A DNA stretch of 64,000 nt from Paenibacillus xylanexedens. GTDB lineage: Bacteria > Bacillota > Bacilli > Paenibacillales > Paenibacillaceae. Below the pieces are notes generated by a model, which ran no database searches, was not told where the DNA came from, and was given only the letters and a program-made list of their open reading frames with translations. Position numbers and translations under genes: made by a program. Positions 35,992 through 45,543 of this stretch are shown here, piece by piece. The stretch lies in the NCBI RefSeq assembly GCF_001908275.1, contig NZ_CP018620.1, positions 6,572,001 to 6,636,000 of the forward strand. The letters are read 5' to 3'. Position 1 is the first letter of the stretch, and each line of letters starts with the position of its first letter.

Positions 35992-37581
35992 TTACTGTGT
36001 GACGTTACTAATTTTGAACTTCTGGGGAGACATTCCCGTCTCTTTGGTAAAGATGCGATTGAAACTTGAATAATTATAATAACCGACCAGCATGGCAATT
36101 TCACCAATACTTTTGTCCGTATGAATGAGGAGTTCTTTGGCTACTTCCATTTTTTTATTAATCATATATTTACTAATGGATACGCCAACTTCTCTTTTGA
36201 ATATTCTTGTTAAGTAATCTGCATTCAGATGAACATTGTTAGCAATATGCTCCATCGAAAGCTCCTCCGATAAATGAAGATGAATATAATCCTTCGTTCT
36301 ATCGACTGGATTAACCCAGTTTGTGTTCATCTTATCAAAGTTCTGCATACGATCCATGGCGTAAGTCACCCAATGAAGGAGGGCTTCCAACGACTCTGAA
36401 GCTTCACCTAATATTTGGTTTGATAGCTCATCACCAAACAGTTCGTTCACAAAAATATTTCGGCCTCTGGCAAATTCAAAAATCAAAAAGTGAAATTCCA
36501 TCGTAAATTTTTTAAGAAAACCACGTGTGATTCTCTGACCATGAGATAATAATTTTTCCCTTATTTCATTCGAAATCTGGACATATCTGCCTTGTAGCAT
36601 CCAATCTCTCCATCGATTGATAAGTGTATCGGTGAGTATAAAGCCATTTAGGTCGCGTACTTGATATAGAAAGAATATATCCGACGTTTGAATCATATTG
36701 TTAAAATCCATCTCTTGCAGTGACTCAATAATAGCCGGCATTTCGTAAATATTGTTTATTTCTCCTATATAACAACAGATGATTTCTTTAATATGCCCTT
36801 TTACCATATCCGTTAATTTGCGGCAAGATGCGTCAATCTTTTTAAATAGATACTGTTCCTCTAGACTCGCTTCCATATTCAGCATAACCAGAATTGACGT
36901 ATCCGTGAAAGGAATGACTTCTTTTTCAGTTTCCGGAATAACGAGAAATTCATCCGTTATGTTTCTCAATGCATACTGCAGTAACTTCTGATCTTCCTTC
37001 GTAACTTGTTCAGTCCATTTCTTGGTAACAATTAAGATGGGAAGGTAGAAATTCTCGAGATTAATATCAAGTCGTTTCTGGCGCAAGTAATTCGTCAAGC
37101 TGTCTTTATTGGGTGCAATATCCCCGAGAAAAAAATCCTTCCAAAAATGTTTAATTACTGATTTCTTGTTTTGAATCCAAGAGTTGCTATTCTCTTTTAA
37201 AATTCTCTCCATTCGGATTTTCTTTATTGTATTTTCAAGAACAACCGTCACTCTAAGGAAGTCCAACGGCTTCAGAATGTAATCTACACTGCCCAGTTGC
37301 AGGGCATTTTGCAAAAACTGAAAATCAGCATGGCATGTCATAAAAACGCATTTTACATGCGGGTGGTGCTCATTAACCCATTTCAACAGTTCCAAGCCTG
37401 AACCCATTGGCATTTCAATATCGCTAAGTAAAATGTCAATTAGACATTCGCTGAATCTATGAATCGCTTCTTGTAAACTGGCAGCTACATAAATATTCTG
37501 GACCCCTACCTTGTCCCACTGAATTCCATTTCTCACAGCTTCAATCGCACTTATTTCGTCATCTACGATTAACACATTCAT
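35992..37581 (-). CDS. YesN-type response regulator with AraC DNA-binding domain
   Basis: A 529-residue regulator. The receiver domain occupies residues 1-120 (VLIVDDEISAIEAV, the phospho-Asp in LLSDIEMPMGSG, and the Lys in DYILKPLDF). A long helical middle follows, and a C-terminal AraC double helix-turn-helix (SMEHIANNVHLNADYLTRIF and IGEIAMLVGYYNYSSFNRIF) ends in MSPQKFK. The ATG at 37581 has AGGAGG in front; a longer in-frame start at 37635 lacks this. It should activate the saccharide ABC operon downstream of it on the same strand. It is divergent from its likely kinase at 37678, whereas such pairs are more often in tandem. Confidence 0.92.
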   Translation of the reverse strand: MNVLIVDDEISAIEAVRNGIQWDKVGVQNIYVAASLQEAIHRFSECLIDILLSDIEMPMGSGLELLKWVNEHHPHVKCVFMTCHADFQFLQNALQLGSVDYILKPLDFLRVTVVLENTIKKIRMERILKENSNSWIQNKKSVIKHFWKDFFLGDIAPNKDSLTNYLRQKRLDINLENFYLPILIVTKKWTEQVTKEDQKLLQYALRNITDEFLVIPETEKEVIPFTDTSILVMLNMEASLEEQYLFKKIDASCRKLTDMVKGHIKEIICCYIGEINNIYEMPAIIESLQEMDFNNMIQTSDIFFLYQVRDLNGFILTDTLINRWRDWMLQGRYVQISNEIREKLLSHGQRITRGFLKKFTMEFHFLIFEFARGRNIFVNELFGDELSNQILGEASESLEALLHWVTYAMDRMQNFDKMNTNWVNPVDRTKDYIHLHLSEELSMEHIANNVHLNADYLTRIFKREVGVSISKYMINKKMEVAKELLIHTDKSIGEIAMLVGYYNYSSFNRIFTKETGMSPQKFKISNVTQ

Positions 37582-37677
37582 GTCTGTATCCTCCTGCTGC
37601 CGTTTTGACATCCATTCATCTAAGAGTATAATCATAATAGCCCGTTCGGGTTAAATTTTACAATATGGAGCTTGGTT

Positions 37678-39366
37678 ATGAAACGACTTCGACACAAAGG
37701 ATTTTACAACTCAATATTCATAAAGTTATTAGGAATATTCGCTATTTTAATTCCTGTGATTGCGATGTTTATCTACACCAACTATCAAGCCCGGTCTACG
37801 CTGGTTAAGCAGGTCGAGAACACCCACCAGAATATGCTGCAGTCCTATTGGATTCAAATAGACAACGAGCTCAATAATGCGGTAACTTTTGCTGTCAATA
37901 CTGCCTGGTTCGAAAGTGATCTTCAACTCACGTTAAGCAACGACGAATCCGATTCAGAATTAGCCAAGCAAAGAATATCCTTGAATCTCTCTAAGCAAAT
38001 TCTTTATGGCACTAACCTAGTCGACACTCTTTTTGTCTATACCGATAATGCTTATATATCAGCCAGCTCCAGCCAGAATCCGGAAGAGCGGAACGCCGTT
38101 AAATCCTACGTTATGCAAGCCGCAGCATCTTTGGAGACAAGTGACTTATCCTTAAAAACAGACTGGAAATTCATAAAGATCTATAATCACTCTAGTATGA
38201 TTCACTTTAGCAAAGGTGACAATGGCGTGCTAACCGGAGTTTACGTTAATCTAGACAGATCTTTAAACTATTATTCGAAAAATAATCCGAATTTCACCTT
38301 ATATCTTATACCGAATAACGACTTACAACGTGCAATTTCTGATATCCCTAAGAACAACCTGATTATTACAGCCCCTTCTTCTTCGGCTCCAATCTCGTTC
38401 GTGGAAGTTATACCTGAAGACACCATTTTGAAGGCCCTTCCTTTTATGCAAAAGTATACGCTAGCGATTTCTATAATTGTAGCAGCGCTGCTTCCGTTCC
38501 TGTTCTTCCTAGTAAGATTGACTGTGGTTCAACCGCTCCAAAAGCTGAACAAAGCGATGAAACATATTCAACGCGGAGACCTGCAGTATCGGATCTCACC
38601 TTACCGGGTGTCAAATGAGATTGCTATTGTAAATCAAACCTTTAATCAGATGATGGATGAAGTTCAGCATTTAAAAATAAGCGTATACGAAGAGGAAATC
38701 AAGCTTCAGAAGTCCCTCCTTCGAAGTCTCCAAATGCAAATACAACCTCATTTTATTATTAATTCACTGAATATGGTTTACAATCTGCTTGAGAACAAAG
38801 ATTCACAGACGGCCAAAAAGCTTATTGTTCATTCCGTTGATTTCTATCGGTACATGATCAAAGTAGATAACGATTTTGTCCCGCTTCATGAAGAAATCAA
38901 ACACGTTGACACATATCTTCAGATTCAATCCATTCGTTACATGGATAAATTCACCTATTCTCTTGACATCAACAAAATGATAGCAGATATGCTTGTTCCC
39001 CCTATGCTGATTCAAAACTTTGTAGAAAATTCAATCAAGTATTCTGTGCAATCTAATAAGTGCATTCATATAGCAGTGAATGTGGACTACTTCGAAATCG
39101 ACTTCTATCCGTTTGCCAAAATCATCATTTCAGATACAGGAAACGGTTACCCCATAAACCAATTGGAGCTATTAAATCAGGGTAAAATTATAGCCGGCAG
39201 AGACGGCGAGCATATTGGTATCCGAAACACCGTGCAACGTCTTTCCTTATTATACGAAGGAAAGGCCCATTGGAGATTTTATAACGATAACGGTGCCGTA
39301 AGTGAGTTGATGCTCCCCGCTCTTTTCCCAGAGCTTGCGGAGCCCAGAGAGGGAGACGAAGAATAA
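37678..39366 (+). CDS. YesM-type sensor histidine kinase
   Basis: A 562-residue kinase with two transmembrane helices (about residues 13-32 and 258-282) flanking an extracytoplasmic dCache-like sensing domain, a HAMP linker (KLNKAMKHIQRGDLQYRI), the His-kinase segment with the phospho-acceptor His in QMQIQPHFIINSLNMVYNLL, and a HATPase domain (MLIQNFVENSIKYSV, ISDTGNGYP, GIRNTVQRL). The ATG at 37678, after ATGGAG, is preferred to a TTG two codons earlier. It is the partner of the YesN-type regulator read in the opposite direction; the 96-base gap holds both promoters. It probably senses an oligosaccharide, perhaps with the lipoprotein. Confidence 0.92.
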   Translation: MKRLRHKGFYNSIFIKLLGIFAILIPVIAMFIYTNYQARSTLVKQVENTHQNMLQSYWIQIDNELNNAVTFAVNTAWFESDLQLTLSNDESDSELAKQRISLNLSKQILYGTNLVDTLFVYTDNAYISASSSQNPEERNAVKSYVMQAAASLETSDLSLKTDWKFIKIYNHSSMIHFSKGDNGVLTGVYVNLDRSLNYYSKNNPNFTLYLIPNNDLQRAISDIPKNNLIITAPSSSAPISFVEVIPEDTILKALPFMQKYTLAISIIVAALLPFLFFLVRLTVVQPLQKLNKAMKHIQRGDLQYRISPYRVSNEIAIVNQTFNQMMDEVQHLKISVYEEEIKLQKSLLRSLQMQIQPHFIINSLNMVYNLLENKDSQTAKKLIVHSVDFYRYMIKVDNDFVPLHEEIKHVDTYLQIQSIRYMDKFTYSLDINKMIADMLVPPMLIQNFVENSIKYSVQSNKCIHIAVNVDYFEIDFYPFAKIIISDTGNGYPINQLELLNQGKIIAGRDGEHIGIRNTVQRLSLLYEGKAHWRFYNDNGAVSELMLPALFPELAEPREGDEE

Positions 39367-39393
39367 GCCATTCCGAGGAATGACTTATTCTTT
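39361..39393 (+). terminator. Terminator of the YesM-type kinase gene
   Basis: GAATAAGCCATTC pairs with GAATGACTTATTC, with TTT following; the stem includes the stop codon. A second, longer imperfect hairpin lies at 39427-39491 and could end the PadR transcript from the other side. Confidence 0.75.
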
Positions 39394-39493
39394 GAGGTAA
39401 AACAATTAGAGCATTCTATTTCTTGGGAAACGGTAAGGAGCCTCGGCTTGTTCCTGTGAGCGCAGACAAGCCAAGGACCCAGCATACCGTTCA

Positions 39494-40042
39494 TCATGTG
39501 CTTTTTAATACTCTACCCTGAACATGATCCAACAGTTTCCTAAGCCAGAGCATATCATTATGAATTGAGTGGTAGGCATGATCTCTCATCAATAACAGTG
39601 CATCTTTTAAGTCCTCTTGCGCATCAATCTCATCATGCCTATGAAGATCGATATATTCAAGCTTCCTATCCAACTTTTCAATGATATCCATAATTAAATA
39701 AGCGAGCTTCTGATTATCCACCTTATCCAGATGTACCAATGCAGCGTATAAGGATTCCACGTTCGTAAACTTCTGGAACGCCTTGTATATACTCTCTTCC
39801 AGAAATATTCGTCCTTTCTCAGTAATTCCATATGTTGTTTTGTCTGGTCTATTTTCCGATTGTATTGTTTCTACCTTATCAATCAGACCCTTCTTCAGTA
39901 ATACTTCAAAATTATAATATATGGTGCCTTCGGTAATCTTAGCATCCGTTTGATCCAGATGTTTGCCAATTCGTTTCTTAATATCATAGGGATAATAATT
40001 ACCTTCACTAAGTGCACCAAGTATAAATATTTGAATCGACAT
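39494..40042 (-). CDS. PadR-family transcriptional regulator
   Basis: A 182-residue repressor with the PadR winged helix (FILGALSEGNYYPYDIKKRI, IYYNFEVLLKKGLIDKVE, TYGITEKGRIFLEE) and a C-terminal helical dimerisation region (Vir_act_alpha_C-like, LIMDIIEKLDRKLEYIDLHR). The ATG at 40042 is chosen for the AAGGGGGG site; the longer frame to 40090 has none. It is divergent from a cytochrome P450 gene and may control it, since PadR members often repress detoxification genes. The effector is not known. Confidence 0.85.
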   Translation of the reverse strand: MSIQIFILGALSEGNYYPYDIKKRIGKHLDQTDAKITEGTIYYNFEVLLKKGLIDKVETIQSENRPDKTTYGITEKGRIFLEESIYKAFQKFTNVESLYAALVHLDKVDNQKLAYLIMDIIEKLDRKLEYIDLHRHDEIDAQEDLKDALLLMRDHAYHSIHNDMLWLRKLLDHVQGRVLKST

Positions 40043-40233
40043 TATGACTGCCCCCCTTCTATGTATGGCTTCTATGTAGTGCTTACCCACATGAGTTCTA
40101 TTTTATATCATAACGGGTTGATGTACAGACTCTGTATCTTTGGGATTGTATTCAAACAATAATCACAATACTTGAATTAAAGTACTTTTATTTGTTATAT
40201 TGGTAAATGAGACCAACCAAGGAGGCGAAACGA

Positions 40234-41490
40234 GTGACGAAGAGTTCTATTATTTCTCTGTCCGAAATCACGAATTTCCAATCAAAAGAAGAAGAATTCA
40301 GTCCCTACCGTTGGTATCGAAGAATGCTGGATCAGGAACCTGTCATCTACAATGAAGAGACCGATTCCTGGCATGTATTCAAGTATGATCTGGTAAAAAC
40401 CGTGCTTAATGATCATGAGCACTTCTCCAGTGTGAGAAAAAGATCTATTTCTAGCGTGGGATATTCAAGTAGTGAAGAAGAAGGCACGGATAGCGAGCAT
40501 CATATACCGGACAAGCTAGATATACACAATGTAGACCCCCCGGAACATCGCAAGCGGCGATCCTTACTTGCAAGTGCATTTACGCCAAGAAGTCTGAAGC
40601 TTTGGGAACCGAGAATTGAAGCCGTGGCCGAAGAGTTGATCAGAGAATTTGAACATCAATCGGAAGTGGATATTATCAAAGCATACACTAGTACGTTTCC
40701 TATCATTATCATGTCTGATCTACTTGGCATTCCATCAAATGATCATCATCTATTCAAGGGCTGGGTGGATACCATGTTTATGCCCTCTACCGATGCCACC
40801 TTTGATCAAATTAACCAATTAAAAAAAATTGCTGGTGAAGAATATTTTAAGTACTTATATCCTTTCGTCGTGTCCAAGCGATCTAATCTGGGAGAAGACA
40901 TCATATCAGACTTAATCCAGGTTGAGCACGATGGCGAACACTTTACAGATGAAGAGATTGTACGTACCACCATGTTCATTTTGGGAGCTGGCATCGAAAC
41001 GACTAGTAATTTGCTAGCCAACTCTTTCTATGCCCTTTTATATGATCAACCGGAATTGTATGTCGAACTCAGGGATAACCTTGAGCTGGTTCCTGCTGCG
41101 GTAGAAGAAATGCTGAGATATCGCTTTCACATCAGTAAAATGGACCGCATGGTCAAAGAGGATAACGATCTGCTTGGAGTTAAGATGAAAAAAGGAGACG
41201 CCATCGTAGCATGGATGAGCGCAGCCAATATGGATGAGAATATGTTCGAAGATCCGTTCAAACTTAATATTCATCGCTCAAACAATAACAAACAACTTGC
41301 ATTTGGTTTTGGTACGCACTTCTGTCTGGGAGCACCCTTGGCACGCTTGGAGGGCAAAATTGTACTGACTACATTTTTAAAAACTTTCAACAAAATTGAG
41401 CCAGTGGATGGATTCATACTAGAAGATAATCTTACTCCTTCTGCCGCAGGACAATCTTTAATAAGACTACCTTTAAAGTTGTATAAGTAA
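40234..41490 (+). CDS. Cytochrome P450 (bacterial class I, CYP107/109-like)
   Basis: A 418-residue haem monooxygenase. The I-helix oxygen-binding motif is in FILGAGIETTSN, the ExxR motif in VEEMLRYR, and the haem-ligating Cys in FGFGTHFCLGAPLARLEG; the C helix has PPEHRKRRSLLASAF. The start is a GTG at 40234 because AAGGAGG stands nine bases before it; an ATG at 40207 lies upstream of that site. The enzyme needs a ferredoxin and a reductase, neither of which is encoded here. It is soluble, of normal length, and stands alone opposite a PadR gene. The substrate (fatty acid, terpenoid or polyketide) cannot be told. Confidence 0.92.
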   Translation: MTKSSIISLSEITNFQSKEEEFSPYRWYRRMLDQEPVIYNEETDSWHVFKYDLVKTVLNDHEHFSSVRKRSISSVGYSSSEEEGTDSEHHIPDKLDIHNVDPPEHRKRRSLLASAFTPRSLKLWEPRIEAVAEELIREFEHQSEVDIIKAYTSTFPIIIMSDLLGIPSNDHHLFKGWVDTMFMPSTDATFDQINQLKKIAGEEYFKYLYPFVVSKRSNLGEDIISDLIQVEHDGEHFTDEEIVRTTMFILGAGIETTSNLLANSFYALLYDQPELYVELRDNLELVPAAVEEMLRYRFHISKMDRMVKEDNDLLGVKMKKGDAIVAWMSAANMDENMFEDPFKLNIHRSNNNKQLAFGFGTHFCLGAPLARLEGKIVLTTFLKTFNKIEPVDGFILEDNLTPSAAGQSLIRLPLKLYK

Positions 41491-41571
41491 ATATAATTCA
41501 CGTATGTGCTACTTATGGCAGATAAGGTTCATTACTCATTAATAAATTTAATAAATACATGTAAAGAACAA

Positions 41572-41610
41572 ACAGTCCCCGAAGAATTATTACTATTCAT
41601 GGGGACTGTT
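41572..41610 (+). terminator. Terminator-like hairpin after the P450 gene
   Basis: CAGTCCCC pairs with GGGGACTG around an AT-rich loop, about 80 bases beyond the stop codon. T residues after the stem are few. Confidence 0.6.
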
Positions 41611-41852
41611 CGAGTTAGTTATTAAGTTTGTTATCAGCAGGAAGTTTATCTTACCTAAATCATATAAAAAAAAAGGAGATTTTTTTGTACAAATACAATA
41701 AATATTTAATTAGACGATTAACAGAACTTGAGAATAGATTTATCCTTTATCCCCGTCCTGACAGGGTTTCCAGGTATTTATGTTGTCTCATTTTATGTTA
41801 TAAGTTGTCTCATTCGATGATATAAACCACAAAATTTGAGTTATATCACTAC
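41611..41852. other. AT-rich intergenic stretch
   Basis: Nothing firm. A TTG at 41686 after AAAAAAGGAG could open a frame of 46 codons, rich in Lys, Tyr and Leu with no recognisable features; I do not call it a gene. Confidence 0.4.
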
Positions 41853-42641
41853 CTACAACATCCGCTGTCTCATCGCCTCAAATAACAAAATCGTTGCCGC
41901 CATCGCCGCGTTGAGCGACTCTGCCTGTCCCTGCATCGGGATCGTAATCGCATCATCCACCAAACGTGCCGTAGCATCCGAGATGCCTTTGCCTTCGTTA
42001 CCAATGACAAGCCATACCGACTGCGTAAAATCATAACTATAACATGAATGCTCTGCCTGCAAAGAAGTACTTACCAGCTTCACGCCCGCAGCCTTCGCTT
42101 CGGGAAGCAAGGATTCCAACTGGCCCTCCACAATGGGCAAATGAAACAATGACCCCATCGTCGAACGAATCGTCTTCGGGTTATATACATCAGCACAGCC
42201 AGCACCAAGTACAACCCCCGCGGCTCCAGCTGCGTCCGCACTACGGATGATTGTCCCGACATTCCCTGGGTCCTGCACCCCATCCAGCACAACAACAAGC
42301 CCACGCGCTCCGGTAATTAGGCTTTCCAGTGGCTCACTGCCTTTACGCACAATCGCGAATACAGGCTGTGGCGTCATCGTATCCGTACATTTGGCGATAA
42401 CCGCTGGAGATACACTAACCCACTCCACACGCTGTAGCGGGTTCTCAAGTCCAGCCAGTTCGCTAGGTACGCCTTGCTCTCCATCGTACACGATGCACTC
42501 CAGATCTGCTCTGGCACGCAGTGCTTCCTGTACCAGATGAATGCCTTCAATGATATATTTATGTTGACGGGTACGATGCTTTTTCTCCAGCAACTGCGCC
42601 CATTCTTTTACACGTGTATTTTGCGGTGATACAATATCCAT
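41853..42641 (-). CDS. SpoU/TrmH-family RNA 2'-O-methyltransferase (YsgA-like)
   Basis: A 262-residue SPOUT methyltransferase that adds a methyl group to a ribose in rRNA or tRNA. An N-terminal substrate-binding domain (SPQNTRVKEWAQLLEKKHR, IIEGIHLVQEAL) precedes the trefoil-knot catalytic domain with the three SpoU motifs: NVGTIIRSADAAG, IGNEGKGIS, and IPMQGQAESLNAAMAATI. The ATG at 42641 follows GGAAGGATGG; a frame open to 42671 would overlap the upstream gene. It is co-directional with the potassium-channel subunit gene, 26 bases away. The RNA target cannot be decided from sequence. Confidence 0.9.
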   Translation of the reverse strand: MDIVSPQNTRVKEWAQLLEKKHRTRQHKYIIEGIHLVQEALRARADLECIVYDGEQGVPSELAGLENPLQRVEWVSVSPAVIAKCTDTMTPQPVFAIVRKGSEPLESLITGARGLVVVLDGVQDPGNVGTIIRSADAAGAAGVVLGAGCADVYNPKTIRSTMGSLFHLPIVEGQLESLLPEAKAAGVKLVSTSLQAEHSCYSYDFTQSVWLVIGNEGKGISDATARLVDDAITIPMQGQAESLNAAMAATILLFEAMRQRML

Positions 42642-42667
42642 CTTACCATCCTTCCCATCTGCATCCA

Positions 42668-43330
42668 TCACTTCGGATACGCAAGTTCCATTTTCGTCAA
42701 ATGATCCTTGTGACCTACAATGATCAGCACATCTCCAGCTTCGATTCGGTCCTCCGCGTACGGCGAGATGTTCATCGAATTCCCAGTGCGGATCGCCATC
42801 ACGTTACAACCAAAACGTGCACGGATGTTTAATTCCATGAGGTTTTTACCGATCATTTGCTCGGAGGCTCTCATCTCCAAAATGCTGTAATCCTCAGATA
42901 ACTCGATGTAATCCAGTATATTAGGCGAGGTCAGATGATGGGCTACGCGCAGTCCCATATCCCGCTCAGGATAGATGACTTTATCTGCGCCAATCTTCTG
43001 CAATACCTTACCATGAAGCTCATTTTGAGCTTTTACGATCAGAACCGGTACACCCATATCTTTCAATATCAGGGTTGTCAGAATGCTCGCCTGAATATCT
43101 TCACCAATCGCCACAACGACAACGTCGAAATTCCGTATGCCCAGCGCACGCAGCGCTTCTTCATCTGTTGAATCTGCCGATACCGCATGGGTCACCACAT
43201 TGGACATTTCCTGAGTCCGCTGCTCGTCCGCATCAATTGCCAGCACGTCAAATCCCATACCACTCAGTGCATTGGCAACACTTGATCCGAACCGTCCCAT
43301 GCCAATTACGGCATATTGTTTCTTGGCCAT
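42668..43330 (-). CDS. KTN/RCK regulatory subunit of a potassium uptake system (KtrA/KtrC-like)
   Basis: A 220-residue cytoplasmic protein that gates a KtrB/KtrD-type potassium channel. The N-terminal RCK Rossmann domain begins YAVIGMGRFGSSVANAL with the acidic LAIDADEQR after strand 2; the C-terminal TrkA_C domain (MIGKNLMELNIRARFGCN to VLIIVGHKD) follows. The ATG at 43330 (MAKKQYAV) agrees with known family starts; the frame is open 29 codons further upstream. No channel subunit gene is in the window. Co-directional with the downstream RNA methyltransferase gene. Confidence 0.9.
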   Translation of the reverse strand: MAKKQYAVIGMGRFGSSVANALSGMGFDVLAIDADEQRTQEMSNVVTHAVSADSTDEEALRALGIRNFDVVVVAIGEDIQASILTTLILKDMGVPVLIVKAQNELHGKVLQKIGADKVIYPERDMGLRVAHHLTSPNILDYIELSEDYSILEMRASEQMIGKNLMELNIRARFGCNVMAIRTGNSMNISPYAEDRIEAGDVLIIVGHKDHLTKMELAYPK

Positions 43331-43497
43331 TAGGGTCTTAACCTCCCGCTGCACTTCAGCATGACGCATCATTACGGATACCCATGCTAACGTAAATAAT
43401 CCTTCGTAGTATACCACAAAGCCTGATAAACTTGAATGCGCTCGCGCTTCCCAGGGAACAGTATTAGAGCAGCCGAATATACGAGGAGGGAATTGCG

Positions 43498-43731
43498 ATG
43501 CCCATTACATTAAGCCTGCGTGAAGCGATTGTTCATAAAGTTCATGACAAGAGTGATGATCAGCTCCGGGAGATGATTGAAGGTTCAGTAGATGGACCGG
43601 AAGCTGCATTACCTGGACTTGGCGCCATTTTCGAGATGATCTGGAAGAACACAGAACCTGCCAAGCAGGAAGAACTGATTCAAATCGCGCAAGAGCATCT
43701 GCACACCATTCCCGTTCAACCGCTTAGCTAA
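43498..43731 (+). CDS. sspI: Small acid-soluble spore protein SspI
   Basis: A 77-residue protein found in the spore core, made late in sporulation in the forespore. It matches SspI along its length: LSLREAIVHKVHDKSDDQLR near the start and LPGLGAIFEMIWKN in the middle. AGGAGGG precedes the ATG. Minor SASP genes of this type depend on sigma-G; weak -35/-10-like words lie about 40-70 bases upstream, but I would not define them. It is monocistronic, ending at a clear terminator. Its presence marks the organism as a spore former. Confidence 0.92.
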   Translation: MPITLSLREAIVHKVHDKSDDQLREMIEGSVDGPEAALPGLGAIFEMIWKNTEPAKQEELIQIAQEHLHTIPVQPLS

Positions 43732-43842
43732 TCGAAGCAGTGGAGGGTAAGGTAACCATCATTACGTTTGTTCTGTCTGCAAAAGAAAGCTTTCCCTTAT
43801 TCGGCTGGATCATACCCGCCTCCAGGTAAGGTGTATAGCAAT

Positions 43843-43879
43843 AGATCCCTCCGCCAATTGGCGGAGGGATCTTATTTTT
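43843..43879 (+). terminator. Terminator after sspI
   Basis: ATCCCTCCGCCAAT pairs with ATTGGCGGAGGGAT (43843-43870) and a T-rich tail follows. It can also serve the convergent prfC gene. Confidence 0.85.
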
Positions 43880-43959
43880 AACAAGCTCTATCTCATCACA
43901 TGAACTTGTCACGTTTAACTAATCTTTTAACAATTCCCACGAAAGACTTCTGTCTTCAC

Positions 43960-45543
43960 TTAAGGCGCAGTCTCCAGGAATTGAGCTGTAGGATTTTTAT
44001 CCATAGCCGTTCTCATTGCGTACTCATTTTCGAAGAGCACTACATAATTCCCTTTTTTATCTTTTACAAGCGCAGAGTTAATCCGGAATTTGCTTGGGTC
44101 CAGATTCTCGTCCACGATCCAACGAGCGAACTGATAAGGCATGCGCTGCAATTGCACATCTACCCCATACTCGCCTTTCATCCGGTATTCAAATACCTCG
44201 AACTGAAGTTGACCAATTACGCCGAGGATTGTCTCGTCGAAACTTGCCGTCTGGAACACCTGAATGGTTCCTTCCTCCGTCAACTGATCAATTCCCTTTT
44301 GGTACTGTTTATGTTTCAATGCATTTTTTACGGTAACTTTGGCGAAAATCTCTGGTGAGAACGTTGGCAACTCCTCAAAGACAATCTCGCTGCCTTGGCT
44401 CAGTGAATCGCCAATCCGGAAGATACCCGGATCGAACAAACCGATAATATCGCCAGCATATGCCTCTTCGACAATATCCCGGTCTTGTGCCAGGAATTGC
44501 TGTGGCTGTGACAGCTTGATTTCTTTGCCCACACGAGTATGCTTCACACTCATTCCACGTTGGAACTTGCCTGACACAATACGCAGGAACGCAATACGAT
44601 CCCGGTGTGCCGGGTTCATGTTTGCCTGAATCTTGAACACATAACCGCTGAATTTCTCATTTGTTGGCTGAATCTCTCCTGCCGTACTGCGACGTGGTTC
44701 AGGCTTCGGTGCCAGTTCCAGGAAGTTCTCCAGGAAAGTCTGTACGCCGAAATTATTAATCGCACTACCGAAGAAAATAGGTGTCAATTCGCCGCGTTGA
44801 ACTTTCTCCATGTCGAATTGGTCGCCCGCAATATCCAGCAACTCCAGATCCTGACACAATTGATCATGCAGGTATTCTCCTGCCATCTCACGGATAATCG
44901 GATCTTTGTAGCCATCTACCTTTTGTACTTTGATCGTGGAGTGATCGTCCCCTTGGAACAATTCGACCTGATTTTTCATCCGGTCATAGACACCACACAG
45001 CTCGCGACCTGTACCAATAGGCCAGTTCATCGGAACCGAACGAATACCCAGTACATTTTCAAGTTCCTCCATCAGGTCAAATGGGCTTTTACCCTCACGG
45101 TCGAGTTTGTTGATAAACGTAAAGATTGGAATGCCACGCTTCGCACATACCTGGAACAACTTGATCGTTTGTGCCTCGACACCTTTTGCCACGTCAATCA
45201 ACATTACCGCGCTATCGGCAGCCGTCAGTGTCCGATACGTATCTTCACTGAAGTCCTGGTGACCCGGTGTGTCCAGAATGTTGACGCGATGATCCAGATA
45301 ATCAAATTGCATTACGGAAGAGGTAACCGAGATCCCCCGTTGTTTCTCAATTTCCATCCAGTCACTTGTTGCGTGTTTGCTGGCTTTCCGAGCTTTTACC
45401 GTTCCCGCAAGGCGAATCGCGCCCCCGAACAGCAACAGTTTCTCGGTCAGTGTGGTTTTACCCGCATCCGGGTGAGAGATAATGGCAAACGTCCGGCGTT
45501 TGTCCACTTCCTGTTGAAGAATATCATTTGCAGCTTTGCTCAT
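43960..45543 (-). CDS. prfC: Peptide chain release factor 3
   Basis: A 527-residue translational GTPase that removes RF1 or RF2 from the ribosome after termination. G1 is SHPDAGKTTLTEKLL, G3 is DTPGHQDFSEDTYRTL, and G4 is NKLDRE; domain 2 and the RF3-specific C-terminal domain (FQTASFDETILGVIGQLQFE) follow. It ends normally near residue 527. The ATG at 45543 follows AAAGGGA; the frame is open 19 codons further upstream without a signal. Monocistronic and convergent with sspI. Full length, no defects seen. Confidence 0.95.
   Translation of the reverse strand: MSKAANDILQQEVDKRRTFAIISHPDAGKTTLTEKLLLFGGAIRLAGTVKARKASKHATSDWMEIEKQRGISVTSSVMQFDYLDHRVNILDTPGHQDFSEDTYRTLTAADSAVMLIDVAKGVEAQTIKLFQVCAKRGIPIFTFINKLDREGKSPFDLMEELENVLGIRSVPMNWPIGTGRELCGVYDRMKNQVELFQGDDHSTIKVQKVDGYKDPIIREMAGEYLHDQLCQDLELLDIAGDQFDMEKVQRGELTPIFFGSAINNFGVQTFLENFLELAPKPEPRRSTAGEIQPTNEKFSGYVFKIQANMNPAHRDRIAFLRIVSGKFQRGMSVKHTRVGKEIKLSQPQQFLAQDRDIVEEAYAGDIIGLFDPGIFRIGDSLSQGSEIVFEELPTFSPEIFAKVTVKNALKHKQYQKGIDQLTEEGTIQVFQTASFDETILGVIGQLQFEVFEYRMKGEYGVDVQLQRMPYQFARWIVDENLDPSKFRINSALVKDKKGNYVVLFENEYAMRTAMDKNPTAQFLETAP

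Noticed and set aside
41628..41825. Plus-strand frame of 65 codons after the P450 gene
   Set aside because: AT-rich, no domain; the only ribosome site in it precedes an internal TTG.
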